DNA of 64,000 nt from Cinnamomum chago (taxonomy: Eukaryota > Streptophyta > Magnoliopsida > Laurales > Lauraceae): contig CP142456.1 of NCBI GenBank assembly GCA_038049695.1, positions 78,949,422 through 79,013,421 on the forward strand, given 5' to 3'. The translations under genes were made by a program, and so were the position numbers. The notes under the pieces were generated by a model. It saw nothing but the letters and a program-made list of their open reading frames with translations. It did no database searches and was not told the origin of the DNA. This document shows, one piece after another, positions 45,549 to 57,699 of the stretch; within the stretch, counting starts at the first letter, position 1, and every line of letters begins with the position of its first letter.

Positions 45549-47784
45549 AAAAATGGAAAAACAGAGCTCCCAGTTAGCTGTGTTCTGCAGTCTGAGTTCC
45601 TGTTGTCTGGGTCGACTGGGACCCATCCTAGTCGATCGAGACAACTAGGTTTTGATGGAAAAATTGGCCATCAGCCATATTCTTGTAGAAAACCTATTTT
45701 AATCAGTTTGGTTGACCCGGCTTAGCCCAGGTTGACCCGTTTACATGGTTTTCACTAAGAATGACTGAAAGTTGGTTTTTCACCCGAAACTCAGACTGGT
45801 TGCGCCCAAATCAACCTGAAACTTAGAATTTACTTCTAGAAGGTGTTTAAAGCTGGATCATCAATCTTTCTAAGGTTTCAGAGTATGCGGTCAATCATCC
45901 AGGCCAGGTTGTTTGACCGGACACGCTGTAAGCCTATAGAAATGAATTGAGTTGTCCAGGAAGCCTGATTTAGATTAGCCAGTGCACTCGGTTGATCTTC
46001 CAGGCCAGGAAATCAACCGAGTTCACAACCCGTCAGGTTCACCTGGATAACCCTGATTATCCAGTTTTCAACATTTAGTAGATGTGATCAGTTGTGGGGC
46101 CCATTGACCATCCAAATGAGTATTTGTCAGTGTCCTTAGCCCGAGTCAATGGTGTGGCTCAACCTTGACTCGCGGGGACCACTGTTTAGTGTTTTGGTTG
46201 AGTATCTAAGATGATTCGACCTCTAAAAGTTGTCAGACAATGCCCTTAACTAACTAAGCACCAAATACAGTATTTTACGGCATTAATGACATCGTTTAGA
46301 GATCGAATTACCGGAGATAGACCCGAACCTGAAGTGGCCCATTTACCTAGGATTGGACTGTTGTTCTTCCCTATTGATTCCTATGATGAAGTTCATACTT
46401 CTTTATTATTATTCAGTCAATCTTAGATCTTTAGATTAGTTGTTTGCTATTAATTAATCATAATTGGAAGACCTGAACCTAGGGTTTCTAGAGGTGACCC
46501 GGTTGTGTGAATTCGGAGATCGTTGACCCGTGTCTGTGTCTAGGCGGGCCCTTAATGGGCCTAAGTGTGGTAATGTGAACCCTTTAGCTTGAAGAGATAG
46601 TTTCTATTGGACTGTTAAGTTGTATGGATTATAGTGGAACTGTTTGTCAGTAGTAGATGGATTGGTTGCCTCGTTTGGACGGTTTTAGACCAGGCCATGT
46701 ACTGTTGGGCCTTGGTATGGATCCAACGAGTGGGCCTGGGTCTTGAATGAGATCCAGAGTTGTATTGAGATGTGTGGACTTTATAGAGGTATTGTTAGGA
46801 CCTTGTTCACGCAAGGCAAAGCCTAGACAGACACAGACCTTAGAGTTATTCTCGAGTCGGCATGAACATTCACTCGGTTGATTTAAGCTCAGCCTGTGGA
46901 CTGATCATCCCCGGTAGGAGCTAGTTGAGTATGGTGAAGCTATCATGATGAGCTGTGTGGTTAAGACGGCAAGGTGTCATACCGTGCCGATCTGGAGTGA
47001 TGAGATGATGAGTTGATGAGTGAGATTCGGGATTAGTTATTCCCTGGTGAGATTCCCCACCGCGACTGTGTTCAGTATGGGAGGGCCGCGGCATAATATC
47101 CCGCGGTATTCCAGCTCGTGTGAATGTGCCACATTGTTTATAGTAGTGTAGATGATTTCCTTATACTGATTCCTCATGCTTTACATGCACAACTGCCTAG
47201 TTCTTTTCCCTTGCTATTCATTTAACTTATGTACCCGTCTTTAATTCCTTTGATATATATATGCTATGTTAGTAGTATGCTGTATCTTGCCAGATCGTTT
47301 AGATCTGACCCATTCTATGGTGCTTAGGCCTTGACCCAGAGATTCCCGACGACGCACTAGCCCTCGTGGAGGCACCTGTAGCCGGAGAGTACGCTTGGGG
47401 CTCGGCCGACACGGATGTCGAGCCGGAGGGCGAGGAGTACACTCCAGGGTTCTGAGAGTTTATGTTATTTTGGGTTTTGAGTGACATTTGTAGTGAGAAG
47501 GGTAGAATGAAAGATGTATAACTTTAAATTTACATTGAATCATTTTAATTAGACCACTGTTCTGCTTTCCTTTAATATACATGATACCTATTGCTTCCGC
47601 TCTACTTAAATGTTATGCTTCCGCAAGTTTTAACCATTGAATATTATTCGGTTCAAAAAGTTTTAAATTGGACCTCACTGCGGCCTACGATCTTGGAAGT
47701 TCTCGGATTTTCCGGGAAGTAGCGCGCCAATTTCGGGTGATCGAACGAGTTTATCGGTATCCGGAATTGGGGCGTTACATTTTA

Positions 47785-47796
47785 TGGTATCAGAGC
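47785..47796 (+). other. Primer-binding site, first internal region
   Basis: TGGTATCAGAGC, complementary to the 3' end of initiator methionine tRNA, lies 5 bases after LTR1 ends. This is the standard priming site of plant Ty3/gypsy elements. The second copy is at 54776-54787. Confidence 0.95.
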
Positions 47797-47928
47797 GAGC
47801 TGGTCTCTAGGAAATAAAATACACTAGAAACCATAGGACGTAGTGAGGATTCGAGTGATGGGATACGTGTGAGGACGATGGATTGGGTAGAGTCAGTGTA
47901 GTCTTAGGTTTTGGACTTACCACCCCAG

Positions 47929-48008
47929 ATGCCGAGTGCAAATCGGGGAGTGCATTTTGCTTGCAGATCTGATCGTGCTACCCATGCATGACTTCGATGT
48001 CATTTTAG
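47929..48008 (+). pseudogene. Collapsed gag/protease remnant, first internal region
   Basis: A leader ATG at 47,929 (likely the former gag start) is followed within 10 bases, in another frame, by the tail of the aspartic protease (VQIGECILLADLIVLPMHD, then FDVIL; 47936-48007). It then runs directly into RT coding sequence. Gag, the zinc knuckle and the protease active site are absent. The identical junction is present at 54920-54999. Confidence 0.85.
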
Positions 48009-48020
48009 AAGGATGGATCG

Positions 48021-50708
48021 ATGAGGATGTGCATCGACTACCGGCAGTTGAACCAGGCAACAGTGAAGAACAAGTATCCTCTTCCCCGGATCGACGAGCT
48101 TTTCGACCAGCTTCAGGGTGCGCAGTTCTTTTCGAAGATAGACTTGAGATCGGGATATCATCAGCTTCGAGTCAGAGATCAAGATGTGCAGAAGACAGCG
48201 TTCCGATCCCGTTATGGCCATTATGAGTTTCTTGTGATGCCGTTCGGGTTGACGAATGCACCAGCAGTGTTCATGTCCCTGATGAACAAGATCTTCGCAC
48301 CATACCTCGACAGCTTCACAGTGGTCTTCATCGACGATGTTTTGGTCTACTCCAAGACCAGAGAGGAGCACGAGCAGCATTTGAGGACGTCTTTGCAGTT
48401 GTTGCGCGACAACCAGTTGTACGCGAAGCTCAGCAAGTGCGAGTTTTGGTTAGAGCAGGTAGTCTTCCTTGGACACATCATCTCCAAGGATGGGCTAGCA
48501 GTGGACCCGGCGAAGATAGAGGCAGTGACGAACTGGGCAAGACCGAAGAATGCCACAGAGATCAGGAGTTTCCTCGGTTTGGCAGGTTACTACCGCAGAT
48601 TCGTCAAGAGTTTCTCCACGATCTCAGCACCGTTGACCAAGCTGACACGGAAGGATGTACCGTTCGTTTGGTCCGATGCTTGCGAGAACAGCTTTCAAGA
48701 GCTGAAGGAGAGATTGACGACAGCGCCAATCTTGTCATTACCTACTGGTAACGGTGGATTCGTAGTCTTCACAGACGCTTCAGGGACCGGTCTTGGATGT
48801 GTTCTGATGCAGGAGGGCAAGGTTATTGCCTATGGATCGCGTCAGCTGAAGGAGCACGAGAAGAAGTACGCCACTCACGACTTGGAGCTTGCAGCAGTCG
48901 TTTTTGCCTTGAAGTTGTGGCGGCACTACCTCTACGGCGAGAAGTTCGAGGTGCACTCAGATCACCGCAGTTTGCAGTACCTGTTCACGCAGAGCGACCT
49001 CAACAACCGGCAGAGGAGGTGGATGGAGTACATCAAGGACTACGACTTCCCCATCAAATACCATCCTGGTAAGGCGAACGTCGTAGCAGACGCTTTGAGC
49101 AGGAAGACCGCCCTCGTCAGTTTCCTAGCAGCAGAGGGTGTGTGGACCGACGTCTTCAGCAGTTTAGACGTCCAGTTTCAGCCACTCGGCGAGAGAGTTT
49201 TGCTTGCCACCATGTCAGCGTGGGAACCAGAGTTGCTGGGCAAGGTCAAGGACAGTCAGCGCAACGATCCCAAGCTTGTCCGAGTGATCAAGCAGATTGA
49301 TCAGAGGCCAGAGTTCAGATTGATTGGAGGAGTGCTCTACTATCAGGACAGATTGTGCGTGCCAGACATTCAGGAGCTGAAGGACGAGATTCTTGCAGAT
49401 GCACACCACAGCAGATACTCGATTCACCCCGGCAGCACCAAGATGTACCAGAACCTGAGGAGCTACTACTGGTGGAACAACATGAAGAAGGAGATAGCTC
49501 GTTATGTCTCCAGGTGTTTGACGTGCCAGCAGATCAAGGTCGAACACCAGAAGCCGCCAGGACTTCTTCATCAGCTTGAGATTCCTCAGTGGAAGTGGGA
49601 GCACATCACCATGGACTTCATCGCAGGACTTCCAGCCACCAGGAGGCGCCACGACGGCATTTGGGTGATTGTGGATCGGCTGACTAAGTCAGCCCACTTC
49701 TTGCCAGTGTCGATGAGAGCAGGACTCGACGTCCTTGCTAAGCTGTACGTCGATCGGATTGTCTCGTTGCACGGAGTTCCAACTTCGATTGTTTCGGACA
49801 GAGACCCGCGATTCACTTCGCACTTCTGGGAGAGCCTTCAGCAGGCTTTGGGTACCAAGTTGAGCTTCAGCACAGCCTATCATCCACAGACAGACGGCCA
49901 GACAGAGCGCACCAACCAGACACTAGAGGACATGTTGAGAGCCTGTGTCTTGGACTTCAAGGAGAACTGGGAGGATTCCTTGCCACTTTGCGAGTTCGCC
50001 TACAACAACAGCTTCCATGCGAGCATCAAGATGGCACCGTACGAGGCTTTGTACGGGAGGAGATGCAAGACCCCAGTTTGCTGGGAAGAAGTTGGTGTCA
50101 GGAGTTTCCATGGTCCGTCCATAGTCAGCGACACCAGCGAGAAGGTTCGGCAGATAGTTGAGAACCTGAAGGTCAGCCGCAGCAGACAGAAGAGCTATGC
50201 AGACAATCGACGCAGACCTCTCGAGTTCGAGAAGGGAGACAGAGTTTTCCTGAAGGTTTCTCCGGCTAGAGGTACCCTGAGGTTTGGTGAGAAGGGTAAG
50301 CTAGCGCGGAGATATGTTGGACCCTTCGAGATCAGATCGAGAGTTGGAGACGTCGCCTACAAGCTTCAGCTACCACCAGAGCTTTCAGGAGTGCATGACG
50401 TGTTCCACGTCTCCATGCTGAAGAAGTATGTGGAGGACCCGACCCACATTCTTTATCACGAGCCACTCGACATCCAGCCAGATGCTTCGTACGTCGCCAG
50501 GCCGGTCGCGATCATCGACACCAAGGAGCAGGTGCTCCGGACCCGAACAATTCATTGGGTGAAGGTTCAATGGGAGCATCACACTCCGGAGGAGGCTACG
50601 TGGGAGCTACGCGACCAGGTGGAGAAGGACTATCCGCATCTTCTACCTCAGGTACGTTCTACTCTTGTTTTACATTTGGGGACAAATGTTTTTAAAAGGT
50701 GGGAATGA
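48021..50708 (+). CDS. Truncated Pol: RT-RNaseH-integrase-chromodomain, copy 1
   Basis: An 895-residue open frame of a retrotransposon polyprotein. The RT starts inside the fingers ([10 protein letters not shown]) and keeps Asp-41 (KIDLRSGYH) and FIDD (105-106). RNase H keeps Asp-252, Glu-289, Asp-314 and Asp-357. The integrase has an HHCC zinc region (H462/463, H469, C499, C502) and D532, D593, E629, then GPF (767-769) and a chromodomain (about 825-873). The N-terminal part of RT is deleted and TAG sits in the same frame just upstream (48006-48008), so a functional RT from this copy is doubtful, while integrase and chromodomain look intact. The stop codon is the last three bases before LTR2 and overlaps the polypurine tract. 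Confidence 0.93.
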   Translation: MRMCIDYRQLNQATVKNKYPLPRIDELFDQLQGAQFFSKIDLRSGYHQLRVRDQDVQKTAFRSRYGHYEFLVMPFGLTNAPAVFMSLMNKIFAPYLDSFTVVFIDDVLVYSKTREEHEQHLRTSLQLLRDNQLYAKLSKCEFWLEQVVFLGHIISKDGLAVDPAKIEAVTNWARPKNATEIRSFLGLAGYYRRFVKSFSTISAPLTKLTRKDVPFVWSDACENSFQELKERLTTAPILSLPTGNGGFVVFTDASGTGLGCVLMQEGKVIAYGSRQLKEHEKKYATHDLELAAVVFALKLWRHYLYGEKFEVHSDHRSLQYLFTQSDLNNRQRRWMEYIKDYDFPIKYHPGKANVVADALSRKTALVSFLAAEGVWTDVFSSLDVQFQPLGERVLLATMSAWEPELLGKVKDSQRNDPKLVRVIKQIDQRPEFRLIGGVLYYQDRLCVPDIQELKDEILADAHHSRYSIHPGSTKMYQNLRSYYWWNNMKKEIARYVSRCLTCQQIKVEHQKPPGLLHQLEIPQWKWEHITMDFIAGLPATRRRHDGIWVIVDRLTKSAHFLPVSMRAGLDVLAKLYVDRIVSLHGVPTSIVSDRDPRFTSHFWESLQQALGTKLSFSTAYHPQTDGQTERTNQTLEDMLRACVLDFKENWEDSLPLCEFAYNNSFHASIKMAPYEALYGRRCKTPVCWEEVGVRSFHGPSIVSDTSEKVRQIVENLKVSRSRQKSYADNRRRPLEFEKGDRVFLKVSPARGTLRFGEKGKLARRYVGPFEIRSRVGDVAYKLQLPPELSGVHDVFHVSMLKKYVEDPTHILYHEPLDIQPDASYVARPVAIIDTKEQVLRTRTIHWVKVQWEHHTPEEATWELRDQVEKDYPHLLPQVRSTLVLHLGTNVFKRWE
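50694..50708 (+). other. Polypurine tract, first internal region
   Basis: AAAAGGTGGGAATGA directly precedes LTR2 and is the plus-strand primer site. The second copy is at 57685-57699. Confidence 0.85.
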
Positions 50709-53700
50709 TGTGAGGTCCCACCCTTGGTGGGCCCTCTAAGGGCTAATTTATAGACTAATTAATCCTAATTTATGTTAATTATTGCTTAATTATGTTAATC
50801 TTTGTTAATCTTCGCTAATCTTCACTAATTTTTGCTAATCACCACTAATTATTGCTAATCTTTATTAATCCTGTTTAATTACTCTTTAATTGGGCTGGTT
50901 AGGAGCTAATTAGATTGACTAGTTAGTTTCTCCTAAGTTTTTAGTTAGACTAGGTTAGTTTGGGTTAATTTCTAATCAATTGAGTGTTAGTGTCAAACCT
51001 AGGCTAATAGTGTTGATTAGGCTCTTAGTTAGATTAATTAAGTTAATTAGGTTGGGTTAGCAAAAGGTGCTTCTAGAATGTTCCTAACCTAATGACCCAA
51101 CTACCCCCAAACCCTAACCCTCTTTCCACTAAACCCTAAGGGCACTATGGTCCCTAACTACTTTACTAATCCTATATAATATCTCTTAAACTTTTGCAAC
51201 TCATTTCAAAACCCTAAGCAGCCCCCATCCCAAGGTAACTCCCAGCTCTCTTCCCAAGATAACTTCCCCAGCTCCCATCTCAACTTCCTTCCTACGTTGA
51301 ACTAAGAACTACTGTTGCATTTTCCATTTCTTCTTCACTGCTGGAAACCCATCTTGAAGAACAACAGCTGCAACCACCATTTCATCTTCTCCCTGGAACT
51401 GGACTGTTGCTGTTGTTGTAAGTTCATCTTGGAGCTGCTGTACCCCATCTTCCTTCTCCTCCTGCTGGATTGTGACTGTGCTGGAATCCTTTGAGAACTG
51501 CTGCTATCTCCTTCAACTCCAACTACAGCAGCCACTGCTACCATCTCTTCCTTCGTTTCCCCATTTCATCTCACTGATTTCTGAGACCCTGCTGCTGGAA
51601 TTTCTTCTTGAATGGCTGCTGGACTGATTTCTGCTGGAATCCCAGCTTGAAAAACTACTACTGTTGTAATTCTTCTTCTTCAGCAATTTCTGCTGGGATT
51701 TCCACCTTGGCCTGCTACTTCTACTTCTCTGTTTGGGCTGGGAGAAATGTTCCTGAGAGCAGCAGCCACGGTTTCACCTTCCTTCCCTCTTAATCTTCCC
51801 CTGAGCCACTGATTCAGTGTGGAGATTTACTCCCCTGGAGCTACAACAGCTGCCGTTTCTTTCTTCTTCATCTTTATTTCCCCACCTGGGAGGTCATATT
51901 GCTGCTGGAAATTTAGCTAGGAGCTGCTGCTCTACTCTGCTGGAATCTGAGCTGCAGCAGTCATCACCATCTTCTTCTTCACCTTCTCTGTCAGCTGGGC
52001 ACTTCTCTTCTCAGTTATTTCTCTAACAATCTCTCTCTCAAGCTACAAAAGGCAAGTGCTCATACTCCTAATTTAGCATATATGTGTTGTTTATTGATTC
52101 CTATAGCTTTAATTCATGGTTGTGTTTGATTAGTTTAGAAATCTGTTGAGCTCTGTTTGTATTGTTTATTTGGATGGAAGGTCACTGATGGATGGGGGTT
52201 TTCACCCCCCATTTGGAAGATCAGTGGGCCATAAGGTGTTAATGGATGGTTTATGAAGTTATTTATTGATTAGAAGTGGTTTGGGGAAGTTTGGAAGTGA
52301 TTGGAAGTGATTTGGGCGAAAACGGAGCTGAAACGGAAAAGTTGCAGAAATCTGCAGGAATAGTGTTTTCAGTGTTCTAGGTCGACCGAGACCCCCCTCT
52401 AGGTCGACCGAGAACACTGCAGTTTCTAAAAAATCAAGCCTCAGTTATTATCTGCAGAATTTCCCTGACACGCCCGAGGACTCGCCCGACAGTGTTCTAG
52501 GTCGACCGAGACCCCCCTCTAGGTCGACCGAGAACACTGAAAAATGGAAAAACAGAGCTCCCAGTTAGCTGTGTTCTGCAGTCTGAGTTCCTGTTGTCTG
52601 GGTCGACTGGGACCCATCCTAGTCGATCGAGACAACTAGGTTTTGATGGAAAAATTGGCCATCAGCCATATTCTTGTAGAAAACCTATTTTAATCAGTTT
52701 GGTTGACCCGGCTTAGCCCAGGTTGACCCGTTTACATGGTTTTCACTAAGAATGACTGAAAGTTGGTTTTTCACCCGAAACTCAGACTGGTTGCGCCCAA
52801 ATCAACCTGAAACTTAGAATTTACTTCTAGAAGGTGTTTAAAGCTGGATCATCAATCTTTCTAAGGTTTCAGAGTATGCGGTCAATCATCCAGGCCAGGT
52901 TGTTTGACCGGACACGCTGTAAGCCTATAGAAATGAATTGAGTTGTCCAGGAAGCCTGATTTAGATTAGCCAGTGCACTCGGTTGATCTTCCAGGCCAGG
53001 AAATCAACCGAGTTCACAACCCGTCAGGTTCACCTGGATAACCCTGATTATCCAGTTTTCAACATTTAGTAGATGTGATCAGTTGTGGGGCCCATTGACC
53101 ATCCAAATGAGTATTTGTCAGTGTCCTTAGCCCGAGTCAATGGTGTGGCTCAACCTTGACTCGCGGGGACCACTGTTTAGTGTTTTGGTTGAGTATCTAA
53201 GATGATTCGACCTCTAAAAGTTGTCAGACAATGCCCTTAACTAACTAAGCACCAAATACAGTATTTTACGGCATTAATGACATCGTTTAGAGATCGAATT
53301 ACCGGAGATAGACCCGAACCTGAAGTGGCCCATTTACCTAGGATTGGACTGTTGTTCTTCCCTATTGATTCCTATGATGAAGTTCATACTTCTTTATTAT
53401 TATTCAGTCAATCTTAGATCTTTAGATTAGTTGTTTGCTATTAATTAATCATAATTGGAAGACCTGAACCTAGGGTTTCTAGAGGTGACCCGGTTGTGTG
53501 AATTCGGAGATCGTTGACCCGTGTCTGTGTCTAGGCGGGCCCTTAATGGGCCTAAGTGTGGTAATGTGAACCCTTTAGCTTGAAGAGATAGTTTCTATTG
53601 GACTGTTAAGTTGTATGGATTATAGTGGAACTGTTTGTCAGTAGTAGATGGATTGGTTGCCTCGTTTGGACGGTTTTAGACCAGGCCATGTACTGTTGGG

Positions 53701-54770
53701 CCTTGGTATGGATCCAACGAGTGGGCCTGGGTCTTGAATGAGATCCAGAGTTGTATTGAGATGTGTGGACTTTATAGAGGTATTGTTAGGACCTTGTTCA
53801 CGCAAGGCAAAGCCTAGACAGACACAGACCTTAGAGTTATTCTCGAGTCGGCATGAACATTCACTCGGTTGATTTAAGCTCAGCCTGTGGACTGATCATC
53901 CCCGGTAGGAGCTAGTTGAGTATGGTGAAGCTATCATGATGAGCTGTGTGGTTAAGACGGCAAGGTGTCATACCGTGCCGATCTGGAGTGATGAGATGAT
54001 GAGTTGATGAGTGAGATTCGGGATTAGTTATTCCCTGGTGAGATTCCCCACCGCGACTGTGTTCAGTATGGGAGGGCCGCGGCATAATATCCCGCGGTAT
54101 TCCAGCTCGTGTGAATGTGCCACATTGTTTATAGTAGTGTAGATGATTTCCTTATACTGATTCCTCATGCTTTACATGCACAACTGCCTAGTTCTTTTCC
54201 CTTGCTATTCATTTAACTTATGTACCCGTCTTTAATTCCTTTGATATATATATGCTATGTTAGTAGTATGCTGTATCTTGCCAGATCGTTTAGATCTGAC
54301 CCATTCTATGGTGCTTAGGCCTTGACCCAGAGATTCCCGACGACGCACTAGCCCTCGTGGAGGCACCTGTAGCCGGAGAGTACGCTTGGGGCTCGGCCGA
54401 CACGGATGTCGAGCCGGAGGGCGAGGAGTACACTCCAGGGTTCTGAGAGTTTATGTTATTTTGGGTTTTGAGTGACATTTGTAGTGAGAAGGGTAGAATG
54501 AAAGATGTATAACTTTAAATTTACATTGAATCATTTTAATTAGACCACTGTTCTGCTTTCCTTTAATATACATGATACCTATTGCTTCCGCTCTACTTAA
54601 ATGTTATGCTTCCGCAAGTTTTAACCATTGAATATTATTCGGTTCAAAAAGTTTTAAATTGGACCTCACTGCGGCCTACGATCTTGGAAGTTCTCGGATT
54701 TTCCGGGAAGTAGCGCGCCAATTTCGGGTGATCGAACGAGTTTATCGGTATCCGGAATTGGGGCGTTACA
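50709..54770 (+). repeat. LTR2 (shared middle LTR)
   Basis: Serves as 3' LTR of the first unit and 5' LTR of the second. I found no difference from LTR1 by eye. It has no target duplication of its own: it is preceded by the polypurine tract and followed by the primer-binding site. Confidence 0.93.
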
Positions 54771-54775
54771 TTTTA

Positions 54776-54787
54776 TGGTATCAGAGC
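54776..54787 (+). other. Primer-binding site, second internal region
   Basis: TGGTATCAGAGC five bases after LTR2, as in copy 1. Confidence 0.95.
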
Positions 54788-54919
54788 GAGCTGGTCTCTA
54801 GGAAATAAAATACACTAGAAACCATAGGACGTAGTGAGGATTCGAGTGATGGGATACGTGTGAGGACGATGGATTGGGTAGAGTCAGTGTAGTCTTAGGT
54901 TTTGGACTTACCACCCCAG

Positions 54920-54999
54920 ATGCCGAGTGCAAATCGGGGAGTGCATTTTGCTTGCAGATCTGATCGTGCTACCCATGCATGACTTCGATGTCATTTTAG
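54920..54999 (+). pseudogene. Collapsed gag/protease remnant, second internal region
   Basis: Same leader ATG, protease tail and RT junction as at 47929-48008, base for base as far as I can see. Confidence 0.85.
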
Positions 55000-55011
55000 A
55001 AGGATGGATCG

Positions 55012-57699
55012 ATGAGGATGTGCATCGACTACCGGCAGTTGAACCAGGCAACAGTGAAGAACAAGTATCCTCTTCCCCGGATCGACGAGCTTTTCGACCA
55101 GCTTCAGGGTGCGCAGTTCTTTTCGAAGATAGACTTGAGATCGGGATATCATCAGCTTCGAGTCAGAGATCAAGATGTGCAGAAGACAGCGTTCCGATCC
55201 CGTTATGGCCATTATGAGTTTCTTGTGATGCCGTTCGGGTTGACGAATGCACCAGCAGTGTTCATGTCCCTGATGAACAAGATCTTCGCACCATACCTCG
55301 ACAGCTTCACAGTGGTCTTCATCGACGATGTTTTGGTCTACTCCAAGACCAGAGAGGAGCACGAGCAGCATTTGAGGACGTCTTTGCAGTTGTTGCGCGA
55401 CAACCAGTTGTACGCGAAGCTCAGCAAGTGCGAGTTTTGGTTAGAGCAGGTAGTCTTCCTTGGACACATCATCTCCAAGGATGGGCTAGCAGTGGACCCG
55501 GCGAAGATAGAGGCAGTGACGAACTGGGCAAGACCGAAGAATGCCACAGAGATCAGGAGTTTCCTCGGTTTGGCAGGTTACTACCGCAGATTCGTCAAGA
55601 GTTTCTCCACGATCTCAGCACCGTTGACCAAGCTGACACGGAAGGATGTACCGTTCGTTTGGTCCGATGCTTGCGAGAACAGCTTTCAAGAGCTGAAGGA
55701 GAGATTGACGACAGCGCCAATCTTGTCATTACCTACTGGTAACGGTGGATTCGTAGTCTTCACAGACGCTTCAGGGACCGGTCTTGGATGTGTTCTGATG
55801 CAGGAGGGCAAGGTTATTGCCTATGGATCGCGTCAGCTGAAGGAGCACGAGAAGAAGTACGCCACTCACGACTTGGAGCTTGCAGCAGTCGTTTTTGCCT
55901 TGAAGTTGTGGCGGCACTACCTCTACGGCGAGAAGTTCGAGGTGCACTCAGATCACCGCAGTTTGCAGTACCTGTTCACGCAGAGCGACCTCAACAACCG
56001 GCAGAGGAGGTGGATGGAGTACATCAAGGACTACGACTTCCCCATCAAATACCATCCTGGTAAGGCGAACGTCGTAGCAGACGCTTTGAGCAGGAAGACC
56101 GCCCTCGTCAGTTTCCTAGCAGCAGAGGGTGTGTGGACCGACGTCTTCAGCAGTTTAGACGTCCAGTTTCAGCCACTCGGCGAGAGAGTTTTGCTTGCCA
56201 CCATGTCAGCGTGGGAACCAGAGTTGCTGGGCAAGGTCAAGGACAGTCAGCGCAACGATCCCAAGCTTGTCCGAGTGATCAAGCAGATTGATCAGAGGCC
56301 AGAGTTCAGATTGATTGGAGGAGTGCTCTACTATCAGGACAGATTGTGCGTGCCAGACATTCAGGAGCTGAAGGACGAGATTCTTGCAGATGCACACCAC
56401 AGCAGATACTCGATTCACCCCGGCAGCACCAAGATGTACCAGAACCTGAGGAGCTACTACTGGTGGAACAACATGAAGAAGGAGATAGCTCGTTATGTCT
56501 CCAGGTGTTTGACGTGCCAGCAGATCAAGGTCGAACACCAGAAGCCGCCAGGACTTCTTCATCAGCTTGAGATTCCTCAGTGGAAGTGGGAGCACATCAC
56601 CATGGACTTCATCGCAGGACTTCCAGCCACCAGGAGGCGCCACGACGGCATTTGGGTGATTGTGGATCGGCTGACTAAGTCAGCCCACTTCTTGCCAGTG
56701 TCGATGAGAGCAGGACTCGACGTCCTTGCTAAGCTGTACGTCGATCGGATTGTCTCGTTGCACGGAGTTCCAACTTCGATTGTTTCGGACAGAGACCCGC
56801 GATTCACTTCGCACTTCTGGGAGAGCCTTCAGCAGGCTTTGGGTACCAAGTTGAGCTTCAGCACAGCCTATCATCCACAGACAGACGGCCAGACAGAGCG
56901 CACCAACCAGACACTAGAGGACATGTTGAGAGCCTGTGTCTTGGACTTCAAGGAGAACTGGGAGGATTCCTTGCCACTTTGCGAGTTCGCCTACAACAAC
57001 AGCTTCCATGCGAGCATCAAGATGGCACCGTACGAGGCTTTGTACGGGAGGAGATGCAAGACCCCAGTTTGCTGGGAAGAAGTTGGTGTCAGGAGTTTCC
57101 ATGGTCCGTCCATAGTCAGCGACACCAGCGAGAAGGTTCGGCAGATAGTTGAGAACCTGAAGGTCAGCCGCAGCAGACAGAAGAGCTATGCAGACAATCG
57201 ACGCAGACCTCTCGAGTTCGAGAAGGGAGACAGAGTTTTCCTGAAGGTTTCTCCGGCTAGAGGTACCCTGAGGTTTGGTGAGAAGGGTAAGCTAGCGCGG
57301 AGATATGTTGGACCCTTCGAGATCAGATCGAGAGTTGGAGACGTCGCCTACAAGCTTCAGCTACCACCAGAGCTTTCAGGAGTGCATGACGTGTTCCACG
57401 TCTCCATGCTGAAGAAGTATGTGGAGGACCCGACCCACATTCTTTATCACGAGCCACTCGACATCCAGCCAGATGCTTCGTACGTCGCCAGGCCGGTCGC
57501 GATCATCGACACCAAGGAGCAGGTGCTCCGGACCCGAACAATTCATTGGGTGAAGGTTCAATGGGAGCATCACACTCCGGAGGAGGCTACGTGGGAGCTA
57601 CGCGACCAGGTGGAGAAGGACTATCCGCATCTTCTACCTCAGGTACGTTCTACTCTTGTTTTACATTTGGGGACAAATGTTTTTAAAAGGTGGGAATGA
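55012..57699 (+). CDS. Truncated Pol, copy 2
   Basis: 895 residues, identical in amino-acid sequence to the copy at 48021-50708, with the same missing RT N-terminus, the same upstream stop and the same end overlapping the polypurine tract. Identity across 2,688 bases shows the duplication is very recent or that the copies have been homogenised. Confidence 0.93.
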   Translation: MRMCIDYRQLNQATVKNKYPLPRIDELFDQLQGAQFFSKIDLRSGYHQLRVRDQDVQKTAFRSRYGHYEFLVMPFGLTNAPAVFMSLMNKIFAPYLDSFTVVFIDDVLVYSKTREEHEQHLRTSLQLLRDNQLYAKLSKCEFWLEQVVFLGHIISKDGLAVDPAKIEAVTNWARPKNATEIRSFLGLAGYYRRFVKSFSTISAPLTKLTRKDVPFVWSDACENSFQELKERLTTAPILSLPTGNGGFVVFTDASGTGLGCVLMQEGKVIAYGSRQLKEHEKKYATHDLELAAVVFALKLWRHYLYGEKFEVHSDHRSLQYLFTQSDLNNRQRRWMEYIKDYDFPIKYHPGKANVVADALSRKTALVSFLAAEGVWTDVFSSLDVQFQPLGERVLLATMSAWEPELLGKVKDSQRNDPKLVRVIKQIDQRPEFRLIGGVLYYQDRLCVPDIQELKDEILADAHHSRYSIHPGSTKMYQNLRSYYWWNNMKKEIARYVSRCLTCQQIKVEHQKPPGLLHQLEIPQWKWEHITMDFIAGLPATRRRHDGIWVIVDRLTKSAHFLPVSMRAGLDVLAKLYVDRIVSLHGVPTSIVSDRDPRFTSHFWESLQQALGTKLSFSTAYHPQTDGQTERTNQTLEDMLRACVLDFKENWEDSLPLCEFAYNNSFHASIKMAPYEALYGRRCKTPVCWEEVGVRSFHGPSIVSDTSEKVRQIVENLKVSRSRQKSYADNRRRPLEFEKGDRVFLKVSPARGTLRFGEKGKLARRYVGPFEIRSRVGDVAYKLQLPPELSGVHDVFHVSMLKKYVEDPTHILYHEPLDIQPDASYVARPVAIIDTKEQVLRTRTIHWVKVQWEHHTPEEATWELRDQVEKDYPHLLPQVRSTLVLHLGTNVFKRWE

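Larger units (their letters stand above)
43718..47779 (+). repeat. LTR1 (4,062 bp)
   Basis: Starts TGTGAGGTCCC and ends GGGGCGTTACA (TG...CA). It has AT-rich subrepeats near its start, a TATA box (TATATAA, 44182-44188) with telo-box motifs, a CTG/CTTCTT-rich stretch (44,330-45,050) and two exact copies of a 50-bp GTCGACC palindromic unit. Confidence 0.93.

Noticed and set aside
47299..47487. 62-codon minus-strand Ser/Pro-rich frame near the LTR 3' end
   Set aside because: Present in all three LTRs simply by repetition; it overlaps the LTR's GC-rich terminal segment and has no domain or signal peptide.
49215..49652. 145-codon minus-strand frame in the pol region (and its copy at 56206)
   Set aside because: An antisense shadow of the GC-rich integrase-coding frame.
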